A stretch of 64,000 bases of DNA from Martelella lutilitoris (GTDB lineage Bacteria; Pseudomonadota; Alphaproteobacteria; Rhizobiales; Rhizobiaceae): NCBI RefSeq assembly GCF_005924265.1, contig NZ_VCLB01000008.1:248001-312000 (forward strand), in the 5' to 3' direction. Position numbers and translations under genes: made by a program. The notes beneath the pieces are model-generated. The model did not search any database and was not told the origin of the DNA. It saw only the letters and a list, made by a program, of their open reading frames with translations. Positions 1-9,740 of this stretch are shown piece by piece (position 1 is the stretch's first letter; the number at the start of each line of letters is the position of its first letter).

Positions 1-100
1 TTTCATGAAAATCCGGCGAAGCATTTGCATTTTTCGGCCTCGGGCGCTTTGTTGTGCATCGATCGGCCGCGCCGAAGATAACGATTTGAAGAGGAAGCCC

Positions 101-2749
101 ATGCAAGCGGACAAGAACCGGACCGTTTACCTGAAGGACTATCGGCCGACCGATTTCATCATCGAGACCGTCGACCTGGTGTTCGACCTCGGCGAGACGA
201 TGACGACGGTGGGGAGCCAGATCCGCATGCGCCGCAGGCCCGGCGCGGACCCTTCCGCCCCGCTGATCTTCGACGGCGATGGCCTTGCGCTTTCCGGGCT
301 CGCGCTTGACGGCAAGCCGCTGTTGCCCGAGCGCTATGACAGCAACGCCAACAGGCTGACGATCCGCGACCTGCCCGAGGACGGCGCCTTCACGCTGACG
401 ATCAAGACGCGAATCAACCCGACCGCGAACAGCCAGCTTCTGGGCCTCTACCGGACCAACGGCATCTACTCCACCCAGTGCGAGGCCGAGGGCTTCCGCC
501 GCATCACCTATTTCTACGACCGGCCCGACGTGCTGGCGGTCTACACGGTGACCATCATCGCCGACGAGAAGACCTGCCCGCTCCTGCTTTCAAACGGCAA
601 CCTGGTTGAAGAACAGAGGCTCGACGACGGCCGGCATATGGCCAGGTGGCACGACCCCTTCCCCAAGCCGTCCTACCTCTTCGCGCTGGTCGCCGGCGAC
701 CTTTCGATGATCGAGGACAGGTTCAAGACCATGTCGGGCCGCGACGTGACGCTTCGGATCTATGTCGAGCACGGCAAGGCCGGACGCGCCGGCTATGCCA
801 TGGATTCGCTCAAGCGCGCGATGAAGTGGGACGAGGAACGCTTCGGGCGCGAATACGACCTCGACATCTTCATGATCGTCGCCGTCTCCGATTTCAACAT
901 GGGCGCGATGGAGAACAAGGGGCTCAACATTTTCAATGACCGGCTGATCCTGGCGGACCCGGAAACGGCGACCGACGACGATTATGCCCGGATCGAGGCC
1001 GTGGTGGCGCATGAATATTTCCACAACTGGACCGGCAACCGCATCACCTGCCGCGACTGGTTCCAGTTGAGCCTGAAGGAAGGTCTGACGGTCTACCGCG
1101 AGCATGAATTCTCCGCCGACGAGCGCTCGCGTCCGGTCGTGCGGGTGGAGGAAGTGAAGTTCCTGCGCGCCCACCAGTTTCCGGAAGACGGCGGGCCGCT
1201 CGCCCACCCGGTGCGCCCGACGGAATATGTCGAGATCGACAATTTCTACACCACGACGGTCTACGAGAAGGGCTCGGAGGTCTCGCGCATGATCGCCACG
1301 CTTCTGGGGCCGGAGGGCTTTCGCAAGGGGCTCGACCTGTTCTTCGAACGCCATGACGGCGGCGCGGTGACCATCGAGGACTATCTGACGTGCTTCGAAG
1401 AGGCGACGGGCCATGACCTGACCCATTTCGCCCTTTGGTACCACCAGGCCGGAACGCCGGTGATCTCGGTTGACAGCGCCTATGACGAGGAGAAAGCCGA
1501 GCTGAGGCTGACGCTCGGCCAGAAGACGCCGGCGACGCCGGGCCAACGGATCAAGAAGCCACTGCATATCCCGCTGAGGGTCGGCCTCATCGGCCCCAAC
1601 GGCGACGACATGGAAGCATCGGCAATCAGCGGCGGCGCGCATCGCAAGGACGTGCTGGAGCTCACGCAGGACGAGCAGACCTTCGTCTTTGAAGGGATCG
1701 GCGCGCGGCCCGCCATCTCGGTCAATCGCGACTTTTCCGCGCCGGTGCGGGTTCGCTTCGACCAGTCGCGCGAGGACCGGCTGCGCATCGCGGGAGCGGA
1801 GACCGATCTGGTCGCCCGCTGGGACACCGTCAATGCGCTGGCGCTCGAGGCGCTGGTCAGGGCGGCGGAAAACGTCAAGGCAGGACAACCGGTGACGGTG
1901 GATGCGGGTCTGAGCGCGGTCCTTGTCGCCACGGCGGAAGACGAAACGCTCGAACCCGCCTTCCGCGCCCTGGCGCTCGCACTGCCGAGCGAACTCGATA
2001 TTGGCCGCGAGATCGGCGCCAATGTCGATCCGGACGCAATTCATACGGCGCGCAAGACGGTTATCAGGGCCATCGCCGAAACAGGCTGCGAGACCTTCGT
2101 TCGCCTGGCAACCGGGATGGACACGCTCAGCGCCTTCAGTCCCGATGCGGCAAGCGCCGGACGCCGTGCGCTCGCCAACGCTGCTCTCGCCCTTGCCGCC
2201 GCCGCCGAGAACACGCCGGCGCGCGCAAGCCGCGCCTATCAGGCGGCGGACAACATGACGGACATGCTGGCCGCCATGCGGGTGCTGGCGCACCAGTTCG
2301 CGGGCTCCGACGAGGCGGAGGACGCGCTTTCCGATTTCAGGCGTCGCTTTGCCGGCGAGCCGCTGGTGCTCGACAAGTGGTTCTCGACTTTGGCGACGGT
2401 GCCCGGCGGCCAGACGCTTGAGCGCGTTGCCTCGCTGATGGGCGACACGGCCTTCGACGAGACCAACCCCAACCGGGTCCGCGCGCTCATCGGCGCCTTC
2501 GCCTCATCAAATCCGACCGGTTTCAACCGGCCCGACGGCGCGGCCTATGACTTCTTCGCCGACTTCATCCTGACATCCGACAGGCGCAATGCCACGCTGA
2601 CGGCGCGACTGATGACGGCTATGCGTTCCTTCGAGGCGCTTGAGCCTCAACGCCGCGCGCTTGCGCGCAAGGCGATCGAACGCATTGCCGGCCATGACGA
2701 TCTCTCCCGCAACCTGCGCGATATCGTCGATCGCATGTTGAAAAGCTGA
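101..2749 (+). CDS. pepN: Aminopeptidase N (M1 family)
   Basis: Zinc-dependent cytosolic aminopeptidase that removes N-terminal residues from peptides. At 882 aa it matches bacterial PepN (about 870-890). The exopeptidase motif GAMEN is at residues 268-272. The zinc site HEYFH is at 304-308, with the third ligand Glu327 in LKEGLT, giving the M1 pattern HEXXH-X18-E. The C-terminal half is the helical PepN domain. I chose the ATG at 101 because GAGGAAG lies just upstream. The frame stays open to position 5, but those residues do not look like PepN. Downstream, 2774-2792 and 2799-2836 form two hairpins, which may end this transcript. Function is certain from the motifs. Confidence 0.97.
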   Translation: MQADKNRTVYLKDYRPTDFIIETVDLVFDLGETMTTVGSQIRMRRRPGADPSAPLIFDGDGLALSGLALDGKPLLPERYDSNANRLTIRDLPEDGAFTLTIKTRINPTANSQLLGLYRTNGIYSTQCEAEGFRRITYFYDRPDVLAVYTVTIIADEKTCPLLLSNGNLVEEQRLDDGRHMARWHDPFPKPSYLFALVAGDLSMIEDRFKTMSGRDVTLRIYVEHGKAGRAGYAMDSLKRAMKWDEERFGREYDLDIFMIVAVSDFNMGAMENKGLNIFNDRLILADPETATDDDYARIEAVVAHEYFHNWTGNRITCRDWFQLSLKEGLTVYREHEFSADERSRPVVRVEEVKFLRAHQFPEDGGPLAHPVRPTEYVEIDNFYTTTVYEKGSEVSRMIATLLGPEGFRKGLDLFFERHDGGAVTIEDYLTCFEEATGHDLTHFALWYHQAGTPVISVDSAYDEEKAELRLTLGQKTPATPGQRIKKPLHIPLRVGLIGPNGDDMEASAISGGAHRKDVLELTQDEQTFVFEGIGARPAISVNRDFSAPVRVRFDQSREDRLRIAGAETDLVARWDTVNALALEALVRAAENVKAGQPVTVDAGLSAVLVATAEDETLEPAFRALALALPSELDIGREIGANVDPDAIHTARKTVIRAIAETGCETFVRLATGMDTLSAFSPDAASAGRRALANAALALAAAAENTPARASRAYQAADNMTDMLAAMRVLAHQFAGSDEAEDALSDFRRRFAGEPLVLDKWFSTLATVPGGQTLERVASLMGDTAFDETNPNRVRALIGAFASSNPTGFNRPDGAAYDFFADFILTSDRRNATLTARLMTAMRSFEALEPQRRALARKAIERIAGHDDLSRNLRDIVDRMLKS

Positions 2750-2975
2750 ATTAGCGCTTGCCAAGACACGTAATCCGAGTCCTCCGCTCGGACATCGCGG
2801 CCGCCGAAACCGGCTCAAACAGCTTTCGCGGCGGCCGTCAATTCACAAAAAAGCCTTATTTGATATATGGTTAACAAAAGCTTCCCGAAGGGTGCTGGAC
2901 AAGCCGAATCACCTTTGATTCACTAGGGTAGATTCGCAAGGCGGTTTCGCGGATCACACGAGGGAACTTAAGCAA

Positions 2976-4829
2976 ATGAAACGATCAGATCTGTGGGATG
3001 AGCCCGCGGTGACCGGGAACCTGCGCTCCGGATTCACTGCAAGCCAGACACTTTCAGGCCGTGAACAGGCCGGCTTTCAGGGGCTTGGCGCTTTCGCCGC
3101 CGCCAACCGGCCCGCGGTCGAAAGGGTCCTAAAGAAGTCCATACCCTATCTGATCATCGCCTTTCTCATCTGCGTCGCCCTGGCGCGCGGTCTCTCGCTG
3201 ATTTCCAGCCATAGCCGCATGGAAGACGCTGTGCGCCATACGACCGAACTGACCTCGGCAATGGCGGTTGCGGCGCTGGAAGACGAGACCGCCCTGTTTT
3301 TGCCGGAAAATGCGACGGCCGCCGACGACAGGTTGCAGGCGCTTGCCGCGCGGTCCATCGCCGACCCGGATACCGATCTCGTGATGATCGACACCGGCGG
3401 CGCAGTGCTTGCCACAACTCCTGCGCGCGCCGACCTTATCGGCCGTTCGCTCGCCTCGGTGTTTCCCGAGCTGATCTCGGCCCGCCACCCGCGCACCAGC
3501 GGGCAGGTTGTCGAAACGCGGATCGACGGCGCGCCCTACCAGGTCTCGATGCATCTCATCGGCAATGACGGCGGCATGGTGATCGCACTGCACGCAATGG
3601 AGCGGATGAATGCCGTCTGGCGCGCAGAGGTCAATCTCAACGTCACCCTGTTTGCCGCCATGGCGCTGCTGCTGCTTGTCGTGGTTTACGCCTATTACAC
3701 TCAGATCAACCGCGCCGATGCGACCACCGGCATCATGTCCGCAGAGCGCGGCGCGCGCGATCTTATGCTCGCCAACGGCGAGGCCGGGCTGTGGTCATTC
3801 GATCCGGCGCGCCGGCGCGCGCGCCTCGATGGATCCGCCTGTGCGGCCCTCGGTTTCGGCGAGGCTGACTGCGAGATGAGCTATCGCGATCTTCTGGCCC
3901 TCGTCCATCCCGATGACCGGCTCGGGCTTTCCAGAAGGCTCAAGCCTTCCGATGACGGGCTGATCGAGGCCGACCTTCGCCTTCGCCGCCGGGATGGACG
4001 CTACGGGCTGTTCGCGCTCCGCGCCCATGCCGTGATCAGGCGCGACCGTCTATCCGTTTCCGGCGCGGTCGTCCGCCAGGCATCCTGCCACCAGAAGGCG
4101 GTCGAGGCTGCCGCAGGACGCGCTGGCATGCTTGAGGCCGCCTTTGATGCCCTGCCCCAGCCGCTGGCGCTCTGGCGCAAGGATGGAAGCCTCGACCTTG
4201 CCAATGCCGCCTTCAGGTCCGCCTACGACCTTGATGATGGCCAGTGCGCCATGCGTTACGATGCGCTTGCCGCGGAAAACCAGGAACAGGCCGTGATTGT
4301 TCGCCGCAATCATGGCGCATGCGGCACGGCGGCCGAGGTCAGAACCGCGGGGGGAGCGTGGATGCGGATCGCCGACTGCCGCCTCGACGACGGCGCACAG
4401 CTGACGGTGGGCACCGATGTCACGATCTTTCGCCAGGAACAGAACCGGCTCCAGGCCGAACAGGAACGTCTGAGGGAAAAGGTGAGCGCCATGGCGCTCG
4501 ACCGCCGCAAGCTGGAACTGAAATGCGCATCGCTGGAGCGGTCGCTCGAAGAAAAGCACGCTGCGCCGCGTCGGGAGGAGGCCGCTCTCACAGATCCCGC
4601 CGTTCCGGCCGAAATCCGAACCGCGCTGACCGCCGTGCTCGGTTTTTCCGAACTGATGATGGCGCAGACCGACAAGGCGGCCGGCGGCAAGCTCAATGAC
4701 TATGCCCGCCATATTCACAGCGGCGGCGAAACGCTCCTGGCTTTGGTTCGGCGGCTCGAGGGCAAGGCGAATGCGCCCGTTGCCCGGAGCGGCGATCATG
4801 AACCCGTCATTCGGCGCAGGATCGGCTGA
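2976..4829 (+). CDS. PAS sensor protein with degenerate, truncated histidine kinase core
   Basis: 617 aa. Two membrane segments (about 56-75 and 222-242) flank a periplasmic loop. PAS-like regions follow (about 255-350 and 370-480), then a coiled coil (about 480-530) and a HisKA-like helix (about 540-590). The helix reads AEIRTALTAVLGFSELM, where active kinases have HELRTPLNAI-like sequence, so Ala545 replaces the phospho-accepting His. The protein then stops, with no N, G1 or G2 box. In related rhizobia, as I recall, the gene beside glnE is a longer PAS kinase with an ATPase domain. Here a mosaic repeat begins about 10 bases after the stop. It cannot autophosphorylate by the usual route. It may be a sensor-only partner or a decaying gene. 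Convergent with glnE. Confidence 0.8.
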   Translation: MKRSDLWDEPAVTGNLRSGFTASQTLSGREQAGFQGLGAFAAANRPAVERVLKKSIPYLIIAFLICVALARGLSLISSHSRMEDAVRHTTELTSAMAVAALEDETALFLPENATAADDRLQALAARSIADPDTDLVMIDTGGAVLATTPARADLIGRSLASVFPELISARHPRTSGQVVETRIDGAPYQVSMHLIGNDGGMVIALHAMERMNAVWRAEVNLNVTLFAAMALLLLVVVYAYYTQINRADATTGIMSAERGARDLMLANGEAGLWSFDPARRRARLDGSACAALGFGEADCEMSYRDLLALVHPDDRLGLSRRLKPSDDGLIEADLRLRRRDGRYGLFALRAHAVIRRDRLSVSGAVVRQASCHQKAVEAAAGRAGMLEAAFDALPQPLALWRKDGSLDLANAAFRSAYDLDDGQCAMRYDALAAENQEQAVIVRRNHGACGTAAEVRTAGGAWMRIADCRLDDGAQLTVGTDVTIFRQEQNRLQAEQERLREKVSAMALDRRKLELKCASLERSLEEKHAAPRREEAALTDPAVPAEIRTALTAVLGFSELMMAQTDKAAGGKLNDYARHIHSGGETLLALVRRLEGKANAPVARSGDHEPVIRRRIG

Positions 4830-4840
4830 TCCTGCCTGGA

Positions 4841-5045
4841 CCGGCTCCACCGTTCATGTAAACGCGGAACCGGTCTATCAATTCGTTTCCACGCATTTTC
4901 GCTTAACGTCAGATGTCTCGATCTGACTGCGAAATGCTCTAGCGCATCGGCCCGAAAATCGGAATCGATTTTCGGAAAGCACGATGCGTAGATATAATAG
5001 GTTAGAGCGTCCTTTGTCCGTCCAAATGGACGCACGTCGCTCTAG
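4841..5045. repeat. RIME-like mosaic repeat, locus A (type 1 reversed + type 2)
   Basis: Two modules lie end to end. The left one (about 4841-4942) is a diverged reverse copy of the roughly 106 bp type 1 element, seen intact at 31746-31851; shared words include GCGAAATGCTCTAG and ACGCATTTTCGC. The right one (about 4941-5045) is type 2, with CGCATCGGCCCGAAAATCGG, ATCGATTTTCGG and TTAGAGCGTCCTTTGT, ending GCTCTAG. Both modules are made of short palindromes. The locus sits between the convergent ends of the PAS sensor gene and glnE, and its terminal CTAG supplies the glnE stop codon. Confidence 0.85.
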
Positions 5046-8011
5046 GCGCTCTTGTCCTCGGCAAAGGGAAGCAGCTTTTCGAAGACCGCCCGCACATCGC
5101 GTGCATGATCGGCGATCTTCGCCTCGAGCGCGCTCACATCCGGGCAATCGGCAAGCTTGCACAGGCGCTCCAGGAGACCGGACGGCGCGGTGTCGGGCTC
5201 AAAGCCTTCGTTGAGGCAGGCGCGGGTCAGCTGGGCAATATCGGTGTAGAGCGCAAGCGCCTTGCGGCAGATCTCGAGATCGCCCGTGGCCATCACCTCC
5301 GGGCCGAAGCGCGCTAGAACATCGTCCGTGGTCATCGCATCCGCGCCACCGATTTCGCCGCGCGGCACATGGCAGGCCAGATGACAATACTGGGCGATGA
5401 ATTCGATGTCGATCAACCCTCCGGGAATGAGCTTCAGGTCCCACGGGCTCTTTGCCGGCTTGTCGCGTTCGATGCGGGCGCGCATGTCAGCGATGTCGCG
5501 GGCAAGTTTCCCGTGATCGCGCGTCTGCCCCAGAATGGCATCGATCACGGCCCCGGTATCGGCCATCAGCGACGGGTCTCCGCAGAGCGGATGGGCGCGC
5601 GAGAGCGCCATATGCTCCCAGGTCCAGGCCTCGTTCATCTGGTATTTCTCGAAGGCCGCAAGCCGTGTCGCCAGCGGCCCGGCATTGCCGGAGGGACGCA
5701 GCCGCATGTCCACCTCGTAGAGCACGCCTTCGGCCGTCGGCGCGCTCAGGGCGGCGACCAGGCGCTGGGTGACGCGGGCGAAATACCGCGGCACGTCCAG
5801 CTGTTTGGGACCTGAAGACATGGCGAGCGGATCGTCGCAATCATAGAGCACGATCACGTCGACGTCAGAGCCCGCCGTCAGTTCCGAACTGCCGAGCTTG
5901 CCCATGGCGAGTACGCAAGCGCGCTGACCGTCAACCGTGCCATGCGCCTCTTGCATCTGCGCCAGAACGCCCTGAAGCGCCTCGTCGATGACGAGAGTCG
6001 CCAGCGTCGTCAAAGCGCGCCCGGCGGCAAAGCCGCTGATCGATCCCGTCACCAGCCGGATGCCGATCAGGAAACGCTGTTCGGCCGCAAAAATCCTGAG
6101 GCGGTCCAGCCGCTCCTCATAGATCTCCACGCCGCTCATGAAATCCTCAAGCCGACCGGCAAGATAATCGCGCGTCGGGATCTCCGTCATCAGCGCCGGA
6201 TCAAGCATGCCGTCGACGATATGGGCGCGCGCGGCGATGATCTCGGCGAGCCTGGGCGCCGCCGACATCACCTCGACGATCAGCAGCATGAGGTTCGGAT
6301 TGTTCTTCAGAAGCGAGAAAAGCTGGACGCCGGCAGGCAGACCGGAGAGAAACCGGTCGAAGCGCAGCAGCGCCTCGTCGCCCCTGCGGCTTGCGCCGAA
6401 GGCTTTCAGCAGTTCGGGCATGATCTCGGTCAGCCGCTGGCGGGCCTTTGTCGTCTGCGTTGCGCGATAGCGGCCGTAATGCCAGGTCCGCACGACGCGG
6501 GCGATGTCCTCGGGCCGGTCGAAGCCGAGCTTGCGCAGCGTCTCCAGCGTGCCCGGATCGTCATCCTCGCCGGTAAAGACGAGATTGCCTGCCTCGCCCG
6601 AAAGCGTCTCCTCCCGCTCGAACAGGCGGGCATAGCGCCGCTCGACAGTCTTCAGCGCCTTCAGCAACGCGCCGGAGAACGCCTGCGTGGTTTCAAACCC
6701 GCTCATCCGGGCGATTCTCAGAAGTTCGGCGTCGTCCTCCGGCAGAACATGGCTCTGCTCGTCGCGCACCATCTGGATGCGGTGCTCGACATTGCGCAGG
6801 AACCAGTACGCTTGCGCCAGTTCGTCGGCGGTGGCCTTGTCGATCCAGCGCGCCTCCCGCAGCGCCTCCAGCGCATCGACCGTTCTGCGGCATCTGAGTT
6901 CGGGCATGCGTCCGCCGGCTATCAACTGCTGGGTCTGGACGAAGAATTCGATCTCGCGAATGCCGCCGCGGCCGAGCTTGACGTTGTGCCCATGGACCGC
7001 GACCAGGCCGAAACCCTTGTGGGCATGGATCTGTCGCTTGATCGAATGGATATCGGCGATCGCCGCATAGTCGAGATATTTGCGAAAGATGAAGGGGATC
7101 ATTTCGGCGAGGAAGGCCTCGCCGGCATCGAGATCGCCGGCGATCGGCCGCGCCTTGATGAAGGCGGCCCGCTCCCAGTTCTGGCCGCGGCTCTCATAAT
7201 AGAGAAGCGCCGCCTCGACCGGGATCGCCAGCGCCGTCGACCCTGGATCCGGCCTCAGGCGAAGATCGGTGCGGAACACGTAGCCGTCGCCGGTGCGCTC
7301 CTGCAGGATACGGATGAGACGGCGCATCAGCCGGGGGACGAGCGAGCGCGGGTCGTCCTTGTCAGTGAAGATCTTCGCTTCCGGCTCGAAAAAGACGACG
7401 ATGTCGATGTCGGAGGAATAGTTCAGTTCGCAGGCGCCAAGCTTGCCCATGCCGAGCACGACCATGCCCGATTGATGCGAGGGGCTCTCAGGGTTCTCAA
7501 GGACGAGCTTGCCCTCCCCGGCGGCCGATGTGAGCAGATGGTCCACCGTCGCGGCAACTGAGGCGCTTGCAAAGTCACTCAGCAGAGCGGTCGTCTTTTC
7601 CGGCGCGATCATCCCGGCGAGATCGGCAAGCGCGGTGAGGAATGCGACCCTGCGCTTGGCCTGGCGCAGGCGCAGCATGATATCACTGTCGCTGACCCTG
7701 CCCTCCCCGTCCAGCCAGGCGGCGCGCGCCGTCTCGATATCGGCGTCGATCTGCAGCAGGAACGGTTCATCGATGCGGGAAAGCAGTTCGGGATGGGCGC
7801 GGAAGCTGTCGAACAGAAACGGCGAAAGCGAAAAGGAAGCAGCGAGGAAGCGCGTCAGCCGGTCATCACGATCCGCAAGGAAACCGGGAAGCCCGCACTT
7901 TTCCACGGCCGCAGCCATCTCTTCCAAGGCAGACTGCGCCAGTTCGTCATTGAGCGGGAACATGGGTTCCCCCGCCATATCGCGCAGTGTGCCGCCGGCC
8001 TGGTCGCTCAT
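5042..8011 (-). CDS. glnE: Bifunctional glutamine synthetase adenylyltransferase/deadenylylase
   Basis: Controls glutamine synthetase by adding and removing AMP on a tyrosine, in response to PII signals. The protein is 989 aa, normal for GlnE. It has two nucleotidyltransferase cores. The N-terminal one carries the metal motif YSSDIDIVVFFE (deadenylylase), and the C-terminal one GSDVDVIVLYD (adenylylase), each followed by a helical GlnE domain. The ATG at 8011 has AGGAAAAG just upstream. An in-frame ATG at 8065 is less likely. The stop TAG is the CTAG end of the adjoining repeat. The histidine kinase gene lies upstream on the same strand, separated by another repeat locus. Confidence 0.97.
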   Translation of the reverse strand: MSDQAGGTLRDMAGEPMFPLNDELAQSALEEMAAAVEKCGLPGFLADRDDRLTRFLAASFSLSPFLFDSFRAHPELLSRIDEPFLLQIDADIETARAAWLDGEGRVSDSDIMLRLRQAKRRVAFLTALADLAGMIAPEKTTALLSDFASASVAATVDHLLTSAAGEGKLVLENPESPSHQSGMVVLGMGKLGACELNYSSDIDIVVFFEPEAKIFTDKDDPRSLVPRLMRRLIRILQERTGDGYVFRTDLRLRPDPGSTALAIPVEAALLYYESRGQNWERAAFIKARPIAGDLDAGEAFLAEMIPFIFRKYLDYAAIADIHSIKRQIHAHKGFGLVAVHGHNVKLGRGGIREIEFFVQTQQLIAGGRMPELRCRRTVDALEALREARWIDKATADELAQAYWFLRNVEHRIQMVRDEQSHVLPEDDAELLRIARMSGFETTQAFSGALLKALKTVERRYARLFEREETLSGEAGNLVFTGEDDDPGTLETLRKLGFDRPEDIARVVRTWHYGRYRATQTTKARQRLTEIMPELLKAFGASRRGDEALLRFDRFLSGLPAGVQLFSLLKNNPNLMLLIVEVMSAAPRLAEIIAARAHIVDGMLDPALMTEIPTRDYLAGRLEDFMSGVEIYEERLDRLRIFAAEQRFLIGIRLVTGSISGFAAGRALTTLATLVIDEALQGVLAQMQEAHGTVDGQRACVLAMGKLGSSELTAGSDVDVIVLYDCDDPLAMSSGPKQLDVPRYFARVTQRLVAALSAPTAEGVLYEVDMRLRPSGNAGPLATRLAAFEKYQMNEAWTWEHMALSRAHPLCGDPSLMADTGAVIDAILGQTRDHGKLARDIADMRARIERDKPAKSPWDLKLIPGGLIDIEFIAQYCHLACHVPRGEIGGADAMTTDDVLARFGPEVMATGDLEICRKALALYTDIAQLTRACLNEGFEPDTAPSGLLERLCKLADCPDVSALEAKIADHARDVRAVFEKLLPFAEDKSA

Positions 8012-8095
8012 CTTTTCCTCCGTATGCCGTTTGCTCTGCCTTAACATCGCGGACGGCAGGCTCAAAGCAAAAGACGGAGGCAGAGCGGCGACGGC

Positions 8096-8304
8096 CTAGA
8101 GCGACGTGCGTCCATTCAGACGCACAAAGGACGCTCTAACCTATTGAATCTACGCATCGTGCTTTCCGAAAATCGATTCCGATTTTCGGGCCGATGCGCT
8201 AGAGCAATTCCAGGTGAAGTGGACACCGGTTCACCGTCCGGAATTGCGTAAAAACAAAGAGATAGAGCCTTTTCGCGTTTCCGCGAAACGCGGAATTGCT
8301 CTAG
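8096..8304. repeat. RIME-like mosaic repeat, locus B (type 2 reversed + type 1 variant)
   Basis: The left half (about 8096-8200) is a reverse copy of type 2, with ACGCACAAAGGACGCTCTAA, AATCGATTCCGATTTTCGGG and GATGCGCTAG. The right half (about 8199-8304) begins CTAGAGCAATTCC and ends GGAATTGCTCTAG. It contains GGAATTGCGTAAAAACAAAG, a word I recognise as very common in rhizobial intergenic repeats, and an inner palindrome around GGTGAA..TTCACC. It separates glnE from the kinase gene upstream. The final CTAG is the stop codon of that kinase. Confidence 0.88.
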
Positions 8305-9725
8305 CCTGTGATGCCCTTCTCACTGACGATCTCAAAGCGCAGCACCGCCGCCAGGCCCGTATACCCCTCAACCAGGCTCCCGGCCTCAACCAGCGAGAAC
8401 ACGCCACCATGCATTGAAGCCACGGCCTCGACCAGCGACAGCCCCAACCCGGTGCCGGGCTTCGACCGGCTTTCATCCAGTCGGAAGAAGCGCTGCTTGA
8501 CGTCGTCCATGCGCGACGGGGGAATTCCAGGCCCGTTATCGGCCACAACGAACACCGCCTGCCCACCTTCCCGCTTCAGAGACAGATGGATCGACTGCCC
8601 GCAGCCTTCGGAATATTTGATGGCATTGTCGAGAAGATTGAAGATCGCCTGGCCAATCAGTTCGCGATTGCCGCTGACGGAGATATCGCGTTCGATGGCG
8701 CAGTCGAGCACAAGACCCGCCTCCTCGGCGACCGGACCGTAGAGCTCGGCGCTGTCCTCGACAATCGCAGACAGATTGACCACCGACATCTCGGCGGCAA
8801 CGGCGCCCGCCTCGACGCGGGAGATCATCAACAGCGCGTTGAAGGTTCGGATCAACTGGTCCGACTCGGCAATGATACCCTCGAGCGCGGCGCGACGGTC
8901 ATCGGGGTCCTGCGTCGCCGCGGCATCGGCGGCCTTGTTGCGCAGACGGGTGAGCGGCGTCTTCAGGTCGTGGGCAATATTGTCGGAAACCTGGCGCAGG
9001 CCCTCGTTCAGCCGCACGATACGGTCGAGCATCAGGTTGAGTGAGTTGGAAAGCCGGTCGAATTCATCGCCGGACCCGGTGACGGGAAGGCGCTGGGAGA
9101 GATCGCCGGCCATGATCTTGCCGCTTGCGCTCGACATGCGGTCCATGCGCTTCAGCGCATTGCGCCCGATGGCGAACCAGATCACCAATGCGCCAACGCC
9201 CATGATGATCAGCGCAAGCAGCAACGCCTGCCGGACGACGATATGCAGGCGTTCAGGATCGCCGAGATCGCGACCGATCAGAAGCCGGATGCCGTTGTCG
9301 AGCTCAATGACATAGCCTGCCGCGAGATTCTCGTGCAGACCGCCATTGTTTTCGGCAAAACCTTCGTAGCGGAAGGGCGGCTCGACCCAGCCGAGCCGGT
9401 TCAAAACGCCCGGCTGCAGCGATGCGACATTGCTGGCAAGGATTTCGCCCTGCGGGCTGGCAATGACATAAAGATTGGCGCCCGGCTGGCGCGCGCGCCT
9501 CTCGATGGTGTTGAAAACGCGCCTGATGCCGCCGCTCTCGAAAGCGAGATCGAGCTGCGTCACCTCGCGTTCGAGCGACGTCCTCGTCTGGCGCAGAACG
9601 AGATCCTCCGAAACAGCCGTCACATAAAAGACCATAACCGCCGCGCACAGGCCGAACAGCAGTATATAGACGGCCGACAGGCGGACGGCGGTGGATTTAA
9701 ACAGGAGCCGAAGGCGTTCCGTCAT
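8301..9725 (-). CDS. Membrane sensor histidine kinase
   Basis: 474 aa inner-membrane kinase. Membrane segments at about 14-37 and 163-186 enclose a periplasmic domain of about 125 residues. A HAMP linker (about 187-240) follows, then HisKA with phospho-acceptor His252 in NIAHDLKTPLTRL, and an ATPase domain with N box NLLDNAIKYS and G1 box DNGPGIP. All catalytic boxes are intact. It lies 15 bases after its likely partner response regulator. The group degP / regulator / kinase / glnE is conserved in rhizobia. The signal is unknown, although linkage to DegP suggests an envelope cue. The stop codon is supplied by the repeat at its 3' end. Confidence 0.93.
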   Translation of the reverse strand: MTERLRLLFKSTAVRLSAVYILLFGLCAAVMVFYVTAVSEDLVLRQTRTSLEREVTQLDLAFESGGIRRVFNTIERRARQPGANLYVIASPQGEILASNVASLQPGVLNRLGWVEPPFRYEGFAENNGGLHENLAAGYVIELDNGIRLLIGRDLGDPERLHIVVRQALLLALIIMGVGALVIWFAIGRNALKRMDRMSSASGKIMAGDLSQRLPVTGSGDEFDRLSNSLNLMLDRIVRLNEGLRQVSDNIAHDLKTPLTRLRNKAADAAATQDPDDRRAALEGIIAESDQLIRTFNALLMISRVEAGAVAAEMSVVNLSAIVEDSAELYGPVAEEAGLVLDCAIERDISVSGNRELIGQAIFNLLDNAIKYSEGCGQSIHLSLKREGGQAVFVVADNGPGIPPSRMDDVKQRFFRLDESRSKPGTGLGLSLVEAVASMHGGVFSLVEAGSLVEGYTGLAAVLRFEIVSEKGITG

Positions 9726-9740
9726 CGCTCGGGATCAACG

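Noticed and set aside
590-2293. A 567-codon minus-strand frame opposite pepN
   Set aside because: Lies wholly inside pepN, which has all catalytic motifs; no sign of independent coding.
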